From Acinetobacter sp. ANC 4169 (GTDB lineage Bacteria; Pseudomonadota; Gammaproteobacteria; Pseudomonadales; Moraxellaceae), in assembly GCF_002135355.1 (NCBI RefSeq), contig NZ_NEGE01000015.1:1-64000 (forward strand): a stretch of DNA of 64,000 nt, read 5' to 3'. The notes under the pieces were generated by a model that saw only the letters and a program-made list of their open reading frames with translations, had not been told where the DNA came from and ran no database searches. Both the position numbers and the translations under genes were made by a program. Positions 18,016-27,578 of the stretch are shown here, in pieces; position 1 is the first letter of the stretch, and each line of letters begins with the position of its first letter.

Positions 18016-18028
18016 TGAATTATATTCA
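18016..18028. promoter_or_regulatory. MetR-binding box
   Basis: TGAATTATATTCA fits the MetR consensus TGAANNNNNTTCA exactly. It lies 90 bp upstream of the metE relic start and 407 bp upstream of metR, the usual place for the site shared by this divergent pair. The match is read directly; binding is inferred. Confidence 0.65.
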
Positions 18029-18110
18029 TTTATGAGTTGTCGAATTTGATTATTGTTTTCAGATAAATAGAAAAAATACAGTCAAATTCATGGTTTTCAT
18101 TTATTTTAAG

Positions 18111-18422
18111 TTTTGCCTGGTCCTTGCCACTCGAAGCATAGCTTCTCGTCTTGCGCTCAGGCAAAGCTTATTTTCTTTATTGTCCTTCGCACTTCTAGCA
18201 TAGCTGTAAGTCTTGCGAAGGTTGTTTTCATAGTTTTGCTTGATCCTCGCCACTCGAAGCATAGCTTCTCGTCTTGCGCTCAGGCAAAGCAGTGCTTTCT
18301 TTATTGTCCTTCGCACTTCCAGCATAGCTGTAAGTTGCGAAGGTTGTTTTTATAGTTTTGCCTGGTCCTCGCCACTCGAAGCATAGCTTCTCGTCTTGCG
18401 CTCAGGCAAAGCAGTGCTTTGC
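18111..18422. repeat. Array of five hairpin units upstream of metR
   Basis: Two unit types alternate. Type A starts at 18111, 18234 and 18356 (period 122-123 bp) and is bounded by TTTGCCTG and CAGGCAAA (TTTGCTTG in the second). Type B starts near 18179 and 18303 and is bounded by CCTTCGCA and TGCGAAGG. Four of the five units carry the core CATAG-N8-CTTGCG at exact spacing (18137, 18199, 18260, 18382); the fifth has lost 3 nt. Type A also has an inner palindrome GAAGCATAGCTTC. The last unit ends in a hairpin GCAAAGC-AGT-GCTTTGC (18406-18422) just before metR. The same core occurs in gspI and gspJ. Confidence 0.85.
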
Positions 18423-18434
18423 TGGTCTTCGCTC

Positions 18435-19355
18435 ATGCTAGAAATTCGTCACTTAAAAACTTTAACTGCCTTGCGTGAGCATGGTTCATTGGTGGCTGCA
18501 GCCAATGACCTGTGTTTAACGCCATCTGCCATTTCCCATCAGTTGAAAGAACTGGATCATTGGTATGGGGTAGAGGTAGTGAATCGACGTAGCCGTCCAG
18601 TCACTTTTTCGAGTGTGGGGCAGCGTTTACTGAAATTGGCAGATGATGTATTGCCGCAAATTCAGATTACCCAAACCGACATTACCCGCATTGTACATGG
18701 ACAAACCGGGCGAATTATTTTTTCTTCAGAATGTCATAGCTGTTTTGACTGGTTGATGCCATTACTCAATCAATATCGTCATTTATATCCGGATGTAGAC
18801 CTGGATTTTGCTTCGGGTTTTGAAGCCAATCCGCATGAACTGCTGCAAAATGCAGAATTTGACCTGTTGATTACCGCAGATCCTATTGCCTTAAAGGGCA
18901 TCGAATATTTCCCGATTTTTGAATATGAATCACGTTTGGTGTTATCTAATACCCATCCGCTGGTACGTGCAGAACGCATTACCGTGCAAGAATTGGCTGA
19001 GGAAACCCTGATTACTTATCCGGTAGACAAGCACCGTTTAGATATTATGGCGAAACTGTTTATTCCTGCAAATATTCAACCTAAGCAGGTACGGACTACC
19101 GATTTAACTCAAATGTTAATTCAACTGGTGGCAAGTGGACGGGGGATTGCGGCACTTCCCGACTGGGTAGTCAATGAATATGAGCAAAAAGGCTGGGTGA
19201 CTTCGCGCCGTTTAGATTGTGTATCTTCTGCCGGTTTGCGCCGTACCTTGTATGCGGGTTATCGAACTGAAGAACAAGAAAAAAGCTATTTTGAAGGATT
19301 CCTGAAACAATTGGCTAAATTCTCACAAAAGCGTAATCAATATTATTCTGCTTAA
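18435..19355 (+). CDS. metR: LysR-type regulator MetR
   Basis: Transcription activator of methionine-synthesis genes that responds to homocysteine. The N-terminal helix-turn-helix runs from LKTLTALREHGSLVAAANDL to SAISHQLKEL (about residues 5-45). The effector domain contains ECHSCFDWL and RGIAALPDWVVNEYE, both hallmark MetR segments. Length 306 aa is normal. ATG at 18435 starts MLEIRHLKT as in the family. A repeat array ends only about 12 bp before it, and no ribosome binding site is visible, so translation may be altered. Its usual target metE is a relic here; other targets such as metH or metF may keep it under selection. Confidence 0.9.
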   Translation: MLEIRHLKTLTALREHGSLVAAANDLCLTPSAISHQLKELDHWYGVEVVNRRSRPVTFSSVGQRLLKLADDVLPQIQITQTDITRIVHGQTGRIIFSSECHSCFDWLMPLLNQYRHLYPDVDLDFASGFEANPHELLQNAEFDLLITADPIALKGIEYFPIFEYESRLVLSNTHPLVRAERITVQELAEETLITYPVDKHRLDIMAKLFIPANIQPKQVRTTDLTQMLIQLVASGRGIAALPDWVVNEYEQKGWVTSRRLDCVSSAGLRRTLYAGYRTEEQEKSYFEGFLKQLAKFSQKRNQYYSA

Positions 19356-19523
19356 AAAGGGCGTGCTGAATTTTGCACAAGTTAAAAGCTGCGGATGAAA
19401 TTTTATCATGCCCTGATGCTAGTGAAGATTGATTGTTCTCAGCTCTAAGCTGATCTAAATCAAAGATAAATAGCCGTTTTTATTCTTGCTAGTCTAGCGC
19501 TGGAATCGCTAAAGGAGAAGGTT

Positions 19524-20699
19524 ATGAGTTCCGCGCATTGGCTGAGCAAAGATTTATGGATTATTGCAGCAGGATTTGTCGCTGCCATGCATGTCGGGAA
19601 GTTGCCACCTACGGTTCCTGTACTCCAAGCCGAGTTAGGCATCAGTTTGGTTCAAGCCGGATTTTTATTGTCGCTGGTGCAAGTTGCGGGTATGTGCATG
19701 GCACTCGTGTTGGGCAGTTATACCGCTAAAATTGGCTTAAAATGCTGTGTCTTATTTGGATTGAGTTTACTTGCTATCGCCAGTTTTGGCGGTGGTTTTG
19801 TCCAAACGTTCTCAGGGTTGCTGGCACTGCGTGTGATCGAGGGGTTCGGATTTTTACTGATTACCTTAAGTGGTCCTGCTTTTATCCGCCAACTGGTTCC
19901 CGTCGAGCAGTTGCAAGCCAAGATGGGGCTGTGGAGCGCCTATATGGGCGGCGGGATGGGAATAAGCTTGCTGTGTACCCCATTTTTGCTGAATAGCATA
20001 GGTTGGCAAGGGGTCTGGATTTGTTTTGGCTTATTATCACTTGCCTTGGCCTGTGTGATTTACGTGATTATTCCCACAGCGCAAACTCATACCCAGTCAG
20101 TTGCGATTTTCGATTTAATTCAATTGACTTTAAAACATCCTCCTGCGTGGATTCTGGCCATTATTTTTGGTGTATATGCTGGGCAATGGTTTGGTTTGGT
20201 CGGTTTTTTACCCAGTATTTATCAGCAATATCAAATTTCTTTAGCCCTGGCAGGTACCTTAACGGCTATTGTGACGATTGCCAATGCTGTTGGCACCTTT
20301 GTGTGTGGCTTACTATTACAGCGTGGTTTTCGGCCTCAAACTTTAGTCCAAACCGGTTTTGTCACTTTAATGGTTTGTGCTCTGAGTTTTTATCTGTTAC
20401 GCGAATTCTTGCCCTTTATTCTGCAATTTATATTGGTTTTGAGCTTTTCATTATTTGGCGGTTTGGTGGCAGCGGTCGTGTTTTCCCAAGTGTTAAATTT
20501 TTCTGCCAAGCCGATGGCTATTAGCACCACGATCGGGCTGGTGTTGCAATTTTCTGCCACCTCGCAATTCCTGTTGCCGCCTTTAATTGCCTCAATTGTA
20601 CTGGCGACAGGTGGGTGGTTTTGGGTGGGAATTCTCATGGCCACACTGTCTTCAATCGGCATGATTTTAAGCAGCATTTTATTTCGAAAAGCTGCCTAG
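19524..20699 (+). CDS. MFS transporter
   Basis: Inner-membrane carrier of 391 aa with about twelve hydrophobic segments in two six-helix halves. The first half shows the pattern GFVAAMHVGKLPPTVPVLQAELG, a pocket seen in the CynX/NimT-like and related MFS groups. The loop between helices 2 and 3 (GSYTAKIGLKCCV) is a degenerate form of the MFS signature. AAAGGAGAAGG lies directly before the ATG. The substrate cannot be told from sequence. It is the next gene after metR, 168 bp downstream, and no terminator was seen between them. Confidence 0.85.
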   Translation: MSSAHWLSKDLWIIAAGFVAAMHVGKLPPTVPVLQAELGISLVQAGFLLSLVQVAGMCMALVLGSYTAKIGLKCCVLFGLSLLAIASFGGGFVQTFSGLLALRVIEGFGFLLITLSGPAFIRQLVPVEQLQAKMGLWSAYMGGGMGISLLCTPFLLNSIGWQGVWICFGLLSLALACVIYVIIPTAQTHTQSVAIFDLIQLTLKHPPAWILAIIFGVYAGQWFGLVGFLPSIYQQYQISLALAGTLTAIVTIANAVGTFVCGLLLQRGFRPQTLVQTGFVTLMVCALSFYLLREFLPFILQFILVLSFSLFGGLVAAVVFSQVLNFSAKPMAISTTIGLVLQFSATSQFLLPPLIASIVLATGGWFWVGILMATLSSIGMILSSILFRKAA

Positions 20700-20752
20700 T
20701 TCTTGAGGTGAAGACCTATGAGGGCTGATTTGCAAGCTTAAGATTTGAGAAT

Positions 20753-21205
20753 CTAAGAATGTCCAATAAACAGGGTTAGTATGCCTGCGGCAATTAAAGG
20801 GCCAACCGGAACACCGCGCAAAACAGCCACACCTGCAACAGTTCCGATGAGTAAACCTGCAACCACATCGGGTTGATTGGTCATTAGTTTTACACCACGA
20901 CCACCCAGCCATGCCACAAGAACCCCAATCGCAATAGCAAGTAATGATTTCCAGCTCATAAATGATTTTAAAATGGTATCTCCCGGAATTTTGCCACTGG
21001 CAATCGGCGTGAGCACACCAATGGTTAAAATAATGATGCCAATATTTAAGCCGTGTTGCTGCAAGTAGGGAAAATATTCACTCAGCGGAGTAATACGAAA
21101 AACAATCAGTACGCCCGCAGCAATTGTCACGGCACTATTATGGCTAAAGATACCGCAGGCCAATAAAACCAGCAGAACGATCAGGTTTAAATCTAAATGG
21201 GACAT
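20753..21205 (-). CDS. DUF441 family membrane protein
   Basis: A 150-aa inner-membrane protein of the DUF441 (YeaL-like) family. It has four or five hydrophobic helices and the conserved segments [40 protein letters not shown] and [11 protein letters not shown]. The family is widespread in proteobacteria and has no known function. The start ATG at 21205 ([12 protein letters not shown]) is family-like, although the upstream bases hold no strong ribosome binding site. It converges with the MFS gene. Confidence 0.85.
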   Translation of the reverse strand: MSHLDLNLIVLLVLLACGIFSHNSAVTIAAGVLIVFRITPLSEYFPYLQQHGLNIGIIILTIGVLTPIASGKIPGDTILKSFMSWKSLLAIAIGVLVAWLGGRGVKLMTNQPDVVAGLLIGTVAGVAVLRGVPVGPLIAAGILTLFIGHS

Positions 21206-21344
21206 TATTTAAAGGGAGAAAGTGATCAATCATGTCTATTGTATAAGGTTTTTACGTTAGATATGACTGAAAAGGCAGGAACTATAAAAATAGTCATCAT
21301 TTCAGTATAGAATGCGCATTCCGTGATAGTAAAAGGTTGGGTCT

Positions 21345-22055
21345 ATGTTGTTGGAAAAGATGTTGCAATCGCAGGGTTTTGGTTCGCGTAAACATTGCCA
21401 GCAGCTCATCAAGAATGGCGCTATTACCATTCAGGATGAAGTCATCACCAATCCAAAGCAGCAACTGGGTTTAAATGGGCTCAGTTTTTCCGTCTATGGC
21501 GAAACTTTTGATTATCGGGAAAAGGTTTATATCGCCTTAAATAAGCCGCAAGGTTATGAGTGTTCACATCAGGCGACCCATCATTTTAGCGTATTCGATT
21601 TGTTTGACGATATATTGATGAATCGAGGCTTGCAATGTGTAGGACGTCTGGATCAGGATACCAGCGGACTGTTATTACTCACCGATGATGGTCAGTTTCT
21701 ACAGGCTTTAACCCATCCGAAAAAACATGTGGCGAAAGTATACCGCATGCAGACCGCTGATCCTGTGACAGCAGAGCAAATTCAGCAATTAGAGCAGGGC
21801 GTAGAATTACGCAACGAATCAGGTATTTTTGCTGCAACGGAGCTTGTGCAACTTGCAGAAAATCAATTGCAGTTCACCGTTCATCAAGGTGTTTATCATC
21901 AGGTGAAACGAATGCTGGCGGCGGTAGGCAATAAAGTTGAGCAATTACATCGTCAACAAATTGGTGCTTTGGAATTAACTGATTTGGAAGAAGGACAGTG
22001 GATCTATCTCAGCGCCGTACAGGTGGAACTAGCCAAGACACGAATGACGGTTTAA
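21345..22055 (+). CDS. rsuA: 16S rRNA pseudouridine synthase (RsuA)
   Basis: Forms pseudouridine 516 in 16S rRNA. An N-terminal S4-like RNA-binding domain (MLLEKMLQSQGFGSRKHCQQLIKNGAI) precedes the catalytic domain, whose GRLDQDTSGLLLLTDDG (about residues 100-116) contains the catalytic Asp. HQVKRMLAAVGNKVEQLHR near the end is the RsuA-type substrate motif. Length 236 aa is in range (E. coli 231). It converges with the GNAT gene, only 3 bp apart. Confidence 0.9.
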   Translation: MLLEKMLQSQGFGSRKHCQQLIKNGAITIQDEVITNPKQQLGLNGLSFSVYGETFDYREKVYIALNKPQGYECSHQATHHFSVFDLFDDILMNRGLQCVGRLDQDTSGLLLLTDDGQFLQALTHPKKHVAKVYRMQTADPVTAEQIQQLEQGVELRNESGIFAATELVQLAENQLQFTVHQGVYHQVKRMLAAVGNKVEQLHRQQIGALELTDLEEGQWIYLSAVQVELAKTRMTV

Positions 22056-22058
22056 TCG

Positions 22059-22502
22059 TTATTTGAGGAAACAGTGATAGATCTGAAATTCAGTATCTTT
22101 GACAAAACCCATTTTTTCATACAGCTGGTGTGATTTATAATTGGTTTTTTGTGTTTCCAGGCTAATGCGAATTGCATTTTCATGACGGGCAAATAAAATA
22201 GCAGTATCAATCAGTTGTTTAGCGGAACCCTGACGACGATAAGTTGGGGTGACGTAAACATCATCCAGAATATAATAAATAGAACATGATACTGAAGAAA
22301 AACCCAAATACAGTAAAATAAAACCGGTAAAGACATCATCTTTCACGTGAATAAAAATAATACTTTCCTGATTTTCAAAACGTTGTTTTAAGTATTGATA
22401 AGATAAATCCAGATTGGAAGAAGCACCATAAAATTGGCGATATTCATCGAATAAAACAGCAAGGGGATGTAAATCTTCTAAAGTTGCGCGTCTTACGATC
22501 AT
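22059..22502 (-). CDS. GNAT-family N-acetyltransferase
   Basis: A 147-aa acetyl-CoA-dependent acetyltransferase. The pattern DDVYVTPTYRRQGSAKQLI holds the acetyl-CoA pyrophosphate-binding motif (RRQGSA, about residues 98-103), followed by LYEKMGFVKDTEF, the usual beta6-alpha4 end. The ATG at 22502 has GGAG 6 nt upstream. The acceptor is unknown. It lies 92 bp downstream of a RelB-like antitoxin gene on the same strand, but its sequence looks like general amine acetyltransferases rather than TacT/AtaT toxins. Confidence 0.85.
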   Translation of the reverse strand: MIVRRATLEDLHPLAVLFDEYRQFYGASSNLDLSYQYLKQRFENQESIIFIHVKDDVFTGFILLYLGFSSVSCSIYYILDDVYVTPTYRRQGSAKQLIDTAILFARHENAIRISLETQKTNYKSHQLYEKMGFVKDTEFQIYHCFLK

Positions 22503-22594
22503 GCGATACTCCATGCTTTTTTATTGTCTTCGCATGAAGCATACCTAAGTTTATATAAGATTTTTTCTAAATTTTGTTTGTAAATGCGACACTG

Positions 22595-22930
22595 TTAAGT
22601 TTTGTCACTTTCACCCAGAATGGCATTCAGCTCTTCAAAAAGATCGAGATGATCATCATCCAGGTCAAATTCCTGATCCATCTGCATGGCTTGATCAACG
22701 GGCAAATTCAATTCCGTTTGCTGTTGCTTTAATTTGCGGATTTTATTCAGTTGATCAAGGTTAATGTTTTGATTTTCAATAGAAAATGGAATGGATTTTG
22801 TTAATACGACTTGTTTAAAAAATAGTCGTACTGCTTGTGCTGGCGTAATGCCCAATTGTTTAAACACCGCAAAAGCATGTTTTTTTTCTTGGGAATCAAG
22901 TCGTATTTGATAAACTTCGGTTTTTCTCAT
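22595..22930 (-). CDS. RelB/DinJ-type antitoxin, apparently without cognate toxin
   Basis: A 111-aa protein with an N-terminal ribbon-helix-helix domain: TEVYQIRLDSQEKKHAFAVF then LGITPAQAVRLFFKQVV, the classic RelB/DinJ DNA-binding pattern. The C-terminal half is acidic (DLDDDHLDLFEELNAILGE), as is usual for the part that wraps a toxin. A RelE/YafQ-type toxin gene would normally follow within a few bases, but none is seen. The next gene on the strand is a GNAT acetyltransferase 92 bp away. Confidence 0.8.
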   Translation of the reverse strand: MRKTEVYQIRLDSQEKKHAFAVFKQLGITPAQAVRLFFKQVVLTKSIPFSIENQNINLDQLNKIRKLKQQQTELNLPVDQAMQMDQEFDLDDDHLDLFEELNAILGESDKT

Positions 22931-23045
22931 GATTTTTTAAATACGTCTAATTACTTAACTTTTCAGCATTTATTTTAATCAAATTGAATGTAATTTCAAT
23001 ATTCATACACCAGATTTACCAAAATAATTTGTAATGACAAGCATA

Positions 23046-23951
23046 TTACAATGTCAGATCAAAGTGAGATGAAAAAGCCATCTCCTGCTGGGAAAGAGGA
23101 TCAACAAAAGCAATATGCTTGGCTAACAGTTGTAGCGGCGCAGAAAAATCATCTTCCCTTTTGTGTTGTACGGTCGGATAAAAGGGGTCATTTTTGATGG
23201 CAATGCCCAAACTGTTTAAGTGCACACGCAATTGGTGCTGCTTTCCGGTGGTGGGTCTAAGCTCATATTTAGCCCATGCTGCATCATGCTCGATTAAATT
23301 AATCTCTGTTTCACTATTTATTGTTCCTTCAACCACTTGCATGGTGTAGAACGGCTGTCCTTTTTCCATGCGATAACGTGTATAGCAAGGAAATGTTAAG
23401 TTGGTATGAAAAGGCGCAATGGCATGATAAGTCTTTTTCACCTCACGTCTGGCAAACATCTCCTGATAAATTGCACGTGTACAGGCTTGCTTAGAGAATA
23501 AAACCACACCGGCTGTTTCGCGGTCTAGCCGATGAATCGGAGTTAAAAATTCATTGCTGGTCTGTTTTTTTAAACGTACCAGCAGCGTTTCTTGCACATA
23601 TTGTCCGGTGGGGCTGATGGTTAAAAAATGCGGTTTGTCGATCACCAGCAAGTGTTCATTTTCAAATAAAACTTCATGTTCAAAAGGAACATGAATTTCA
23701 TGAGCTAAAAAACGGTAATAAAACACATGACTATTTTCGGTATAAGGCGCATGTGCTGTTAAGCCATTGCCCGCGGCATCATAGATTAAACCGTCGGCAA
23801 AACGTTGTAGCCATTCATCCTTGGCAATATGTGGAAACTGCTGACATAGATATTGAAAGACACAGTTCGGTGCTGGGGTAATTTTAGGAAGAAAGACTTT
23901 GCTTGCGCTTACGCCATCAATCATGGGTGGAATAAATTCAGTGCGGGTCAT
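23046..23951 (-). CDS. RluA-family pseudouridine synthase
   Basis: Pseudouridine synthase with the catalytic motif HRLDRETAGVVLFSK (about residues 140-154) and the RluA-type end GKQHQLRVHLNSLGIAIKNDPFYP. No S4 domain is present; the first 80 residues are specific to the subgroup that includes RluA/TruC-like enzymes of about 300 aa. The target RNA cannot be settled from sequence. The ATG at 23951 (MTRTEFIPPM) is chosen over a TTG at 23975; neither has a good ribosome binding site. It diverges from tsaE. Confidence 0.85.
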   Translation of the reverse strand: MTRTEFIPPMIDGVSASKVFLPKITPAPNCVFQYLCQQFPHIAKDEWLQRFADGLIYDAAGNGLTAHAPYTENSHVFYYRFLAHEIHVPFEHEVLFENEHLLVIDKPHFLTISPTGQYVQETLLVRLKKQTSNEFLTPIHRLDRETAGVVLFSKQACTRAIYQEMFARREVKKTYHAIAPFHTNLTFPCYTRYRMEKGQPFYTMQVVEGTINSETEINLIEHDAAWAKYELRPTTGKQHQLRVHLNSLGIAIKNDPFYPTVQHKREDDFSAPLQLLAKHIAFVDPLSQQEMAFSSHFDLTL

Positions 23952-24100
23952 GTCAGGGTCGAGGCTATCAATCAATGGTATTTATACAGGGATATTTGCA
24001 ATCAAATGCGGGAAAAGTTACACATTTAGAAGTGTGAGCATGGGCAATAAAGCGGTGCGATGCTATCATAATTGTTCTTTTGAATCTTGTCGTGAGAAAT

Positions 24101-24577
24101 ATGCTGTATTCATTTAAACTGGCCTTAAACAATGAAGACGATACCCAAAATTTAGCACAGGTTTTGGCGCAGCATTTTAGCACGGGCGTGATTTACTTAA
24201 TTGGTGATTTAGGTGCAGGCAAGACTACGCTTACCCGCTATTTCTTGCAAAGTTTGGGTCATCAGGGAGCGGTCAAAAGCCCTACTTACACTTTGGTTGA
24301 ACCCTATAATATCAATGGAAAAGACATCTTTCATTTCGATTTATACCGCTTGAATGATCCTTATGAACTTGAACTGATGGGTATTCGCGACTATTTAGAA
24401 ACCCCGAATGCGCTGTTTTTATTTGAATGGCCATCCAAAGGTGGCGATGAAATTCCTCAACCTGACCTGATTGTCAATATTGAAAAGTCTGAAGATGAAC
24501 TGACGCGTACTGCGAGTTTAAGTTTCTCATCAGCAGCATTAAACCAAGCCTTAGCGAGTCAATTTAACAATGCATGA
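24101..24577 (+). CDS. tsaE: tRNA t6A synthesis ATPase TsaE
   Basis: ATPase that works with TsaB, TsaC and TsaD to make threonylcarbamoyl-adenosine 37 in tRNA. Walker [13 protein letters not shown] is near residue 35, [11 protein letters not shown] follows, and HFDLYRL and FEWPSKG are family motifs. Length 158 aa is usual. The ATG at 24101 (MLYSFKLAL) fits the family; an earlier in-frame start at 24080 lacks support. The end overlaps mutL by 8 bp, indicating translational coupling. The amiB gene often found between them in other gammaproteobacteria is absent. Confidence 0.93.
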   Translation: MLYSFKLALNNEDDTQNLAQVLAQHFSTGVIYLIGDLGAGKTTLTRYFLQSLGHQGAVKSPTYTLVEPYNINGKDIFHFDLYRLNDPYELELMGIRDYLETPNALFLFEWPSKGGDEIPQPDLIVNIEKSEDELTRTASLSFSSAALNQALASQFNNA

Positions 24578-26537
24578 TGATGTAATAAGCTTGCGTCGTA
24601 TTCATACCCTTAATCCTGCACTGGCGAACCAGATTGCTGCGGGTGAGGTGATTGAACGTCCTGCCTCTGTAGTCAAAGAATTACTGGAAAACTCGATTGA
24701 TGCGGGTGCGACGGAGCTTATTATTCGGGTTGAACAAGGTGGCAGCACCTTAATTGAAATTATCGACAATGGCCGTGGTATTCATCCTGAAGACCTGGCG
24801 CTGGCAGTAATGCGTCATGCCACCAGTAAAATTCAAACGGCAGATGATTTGCATGCCATTGTCAGCTTGGGCTTTCGTGGTGAAGCCTTGGCCTCTATTG
24901 CCGCAGTTTCGCGCTTAACCCTCTGCAGTAGCCAAAACGATGAAGGAGTAGGCTATCAGGTTGAAGTCAATGGTACGGCTTTTGATCATCAGGAAATTCA
25001 AGCGGTTGCTACACAAAAAGGCACTCATATTCGGGTACAGGACCTGTTTTTTAATGTACCGGCACGTCGCAAGTTCTTAAAAAAACAGGGCACTGAATTT
25101 GGGCATATTGAAGAAATCGTTCGCCGACTGGCACTCACCCATTTTGATATCCGTTTTGTTTTAGAACATAACAACACTATTCGTTTGAATTTGCCGGTTG
25201 CAGATAGTGGTGAACTGCGCTTCCAGCGGGTGCAGCAATTATTGGGCCGACAATTTACCGAGAATGCTTACTGGATCGATGCCGACAGTATTGATATGCG
25301 TTTATCTGGCTGGTTAGGACATCCTTCAGATGCGCGTGGGCAGGCAGATTTGCAATATGTGTATGTGAATGGACGGATTGTTAAAGATAAAACTATCTCG
25401 CATGCCTTGCGTATGGCTTATGATGGCATTCTGCATGGTCATCAGCATGCTGCTTATTTGCTGTTTTTAGAGGTGGATCCTGAAAATATTGATGTCAATG
25501 TACATCCCACCAAACACGAAATCCGGTTTTTAAATCAGCGCGAAGTACACGAGTTTGTACGTCATTTTGCTAAAGAAAAACTGTCCCAATTTCAAACCGC
25601 CACAGCTGAACTGGCTTCGGCAATGAAAAGGGATGAAACAGATCAGATTGCTTCGCTACAACCTCAGCCGCGTTATCAGGAGCAGTTTCAACTGCATAAA
25701 GCGATAGATGCCTATACACCACAACCAGAAGCACAAATTTCCACGGATTTGCTCAGTGATTTTAATTCCAGCAGTCCGCAAACGGTACACTATGCTTCAT
25801 CGCAGTCACAAGGTCGCTATAACGGCTCACAGCAGCTAAATAATGCCTTGCAAAGCTATCTGGCACCGTTACGGGAAGGAGTGGATGTTCAATCTTCCAT
25901 AACGAATAGCCTAAGTAATGCAGAACGACAACAATCAACTTATGTTGATGAGCATCCTCTCGGTATAGCCATTGCACAGTTACATGGCATTTATATTTTG
26001 GCACAGAACACTGAAGGCTTGATTATTGTCGATATGCATGCCGCGCATGAACGCATTGTCTTGCAGCAAATGAAAACCGCATGGGATAAACCCGAATTCT
26101 GGACCTCACAGCAATTGCTGATTCCTAAAGTGATCAGCATCAGCCGTATGCAGGCGATGCGGGTAGATGATTTAAAAAGTCAGTTGGCACGCTTGGGTCT
26201 GGAAATTGACCAGTATGGTGATGAGCAGGTGATTGTACGCGGAGTACCCGCTATTTTGCACAAGGCTGATTTTGCAGCTTTAGTTCCTGAGTTGCTTAAT
26301 GATCTCGATCCCAATGACGAAGCACAGGGATTGCTGCAAAAGCGTGACCAGATTTTAGCAGGCATGGCCTGTCATGGCGCAGTGCGTGCCCATCGCATCT
26401 TAAGTCTTTCGGAAATGAACGCTTTGCTGCGTCAAATGGAACAAACTGAATTTGCCAGTCAGTGTAATCATGGACGTCCGACCTGGCGTGCATTTCCACT
26501 TTCACAATTAGATAAACTTTTTGCTCGAGGAGAGTAG
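24570..26537 (+). CDS. mutL: DNA mismatch repair protein MutL
   Basis: GHKL ATPase that couples MutS mismatch recognition to strand removal. The N-terminal ATP site shows [25 protein letters not shown] and [10 protein letters not shown]. The linker (about residues 335-450) is Gln/Ser-rich and poorly conserved. The dimerisation domain ends with [13 protein letters not shown] and [12 protein letters not shown]. Length 655 aa is close to E. coli (615) plus a longer linker. The C-terminal CNHGRPT segment is retained, and no DQHAxxERxxYE endonuclease motif is present; [14 protein letters not shown] occupies that place. Confidence 0.95.
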   Translation: MHDDVISLRRIHTLNPALANQIAAGEVIERPASVVKELLENSIDAGATELIIRVEQGGSTLIEIIDNGRGIHPEDLALAVMRHATSKIQTADDLHAIVSLGFRGEALASIAAVSRLTLCSSQNDEGVGYQVEVNGTAFDHQEIQAVATQKGTHIRVQDLFFNVPARRKFLKKQGTEFGHIEEIVRRLALTHFDIRFVLEHNNTIRLNLPVADSGELRFQRVQQLLGRQFTENAYWIDADSIDMRLSGWLGHPSDARGQADLQYVYVNGRIVKDKTISHALRMAYDGILHGHQHAAYLLFLEVDPENIDVNVHPTKHEIRFLNQREVHEFVRHFAKEKLSQFQTATAELASAMKRDETDQIASLQPQPRYQEQFQLHKAIDAYTPQPEAQISTDLLSDFNSSSPQTVHYASSQSQGRYNGSQQLNNALQSYLAPLREGVDVQSSITNSLSNAERQQSTYVDEHPLGIAIAQLHGIYILAQNTEGLIIVDMHAAHERIVLQQMKTAWDKPEFWTSQQLLIPKVISISRMQAMRVDDLKSQLARLGLEIDQYGDEQVIVRGVPAILHKADFAALVPELLNDLDPNDEAQGLLQKRDQILAGMACHGAVRAHRILSLSEMNALLRQMEQTEFASQCNHGRPTWRAFPLSQLDKLFARGE

Positions 26538-26543
26538 TTGTAC

Positions 26544-27488
26544 ATGTCAAATCAATTGCCGGTCATCAATTTAATGGGACCAACTGCAAGTGGTAAAACC
26601 GCTTTGGCATGTGAACTTTATGAGCAAGGTCATTTTGAGCTGATCTCTGTCGATTCTGCGCTGGTTTATCAAGATATGGACATTGGTACTGCCAAACCGA
26701 CTAAAGAAGAACAGGCGCGCTATCCGCATCATCTGATCGACATCATTTCACCCTTGGAAGTGTATTCGGCTGCCCAGTTTGTAGAAGATGCCTGTGGGTT
26801 GATTGATGCTATCCATGCACGCGGTAAAACCCCGATTTTAGTCGGAGGTACCATGCTGTATTTCAAGGCTTTATTAGAAGGATTGTCGAGTAATTTGCCC
26901 AGTGCAGATTATGCACTACGCGCTGAAATTGAGGCTAAGGCAGAACGTGAAGGCTGGGAAGCTGTTTACCAGGAATTATGTGAGGTTGATGTTCTAGCGG
27001 GTCAGAAATTTAAAATTAGTGATAAACAACGCATAATTCGCGCCTTGGAAGTATTTAAGCTGACTGGACAGCCAATTACAAAACTACAAGCTGAACAACC
27101 AAAAAATGTACCATACCGCTACACATTTCATAATCATGCTTTATTGCCTGATCGTGTAGAATTACATAAGCGTATCGAACAACGCCTAAAAACTATGTGG
27201 GATATCGGATTTTTACATGAGGTGGAAAGACTGATTGAAAAATACGATTTAAATGATAATTTACCATCCATGCGCTCAGTTGGTTATCGGCAAGCTTTAG
27301 AATTTATACAAAAAAGTGACAGAAGTAACGAAAAACGACGAGAAATGGAGGATAAGTCTTTGTTTGCAACACGACAACTGGCTAAACGTCAATATACCTG
27401 GTTAAGATCTTTGCAAGAATCGCATAAATTTAAAACATATTTGACGGTCACGCAGGCTCAAGAAGACTTGCGAAAGTGTTACGGATAA
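26544..27488 (+). CDS. miaA: tRNA dimethylallyltransferase MiaA
   Basis: Adds dimethylallyl to A37 of tRNAs that read UNN codons. The P-loop [10 protein letters not shown] is at about residues 12-21. [18 protein letters not shown] and the substrate segment [15 protein letters not shown] follow, and [14 protein letters not shown] near the end is typical. Length 314 aa matches E. coli (316). ATG at 26544 is chosen; an in-frame TTG at 26538 lies at a better distance from GAGGAG and would add two residues. The gene follows mutL by 6 bp and precedes hfq. Confidence 0.95.
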   Translation: MSNQLPVINLMGPTASGKTALACELYEQGHFELISVDSALVYQDMDIGTAKPTKEEQARYPHHLIDIISPLEVYSAAQFVEDACGLIDAIHARGKTPILVGGTMLYFKALLEGLSSNLPSADYALRAEIEAKAEREGWEAVYQELCEVDVLAGQKFKISDKQRIIRALEVFKLTGQPITKLQAEQPKNVPYRYTFHNHALLPDRVELHKRIEQRLKTMWDIGFLHEVERLIEKYDLNDNLPSMRSVGYRQALEFIQKSDRSNEKRREMEDKSLFATRQLAKRQYTWLRSLQESHKFKTYLTVTQAQEDLRKCYG

Positions 27489-27501
27489 AGCAAAATTTAG
27501 T

Positions 27502-27548
27502 AACTATCTTTTTTATAATTTTTATTGAGAAATAAAGATAGTTTTTTG
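27502..27548 (+). terminator. Hairpin with T run between miaA and hfq
   Basis: AACTATCTTT (27502-27511) pairs with AAAGATAGTT (27534-27543) around a 22-nt AT-rich loop, and five or six T follow. It looks like a terminator for miaA, although the loop is long and holds TATAAT (27514-27519), a possible -10 box for hfq. So it may be both a terminator and a promoter region. Confidence 0.6.
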
Positions 27549-27578
27549 CGCTGATTTTAAATTTTTTGGAGTTATAAC

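Noticed and set aside
18396..18434. Longer metR reading frame starting in the last repeat unit at TTG 18396
   Set aside because: It would add 13 residues encoded by the repeat, with no ribosome binding site, while ATG at 18435 gives the normal family start.
22510..22560. CTTCGCATGAAGCATACC as a degenerate hairpin unit
   Set aside because: It lacks the CTTGCG part and the outer stem.
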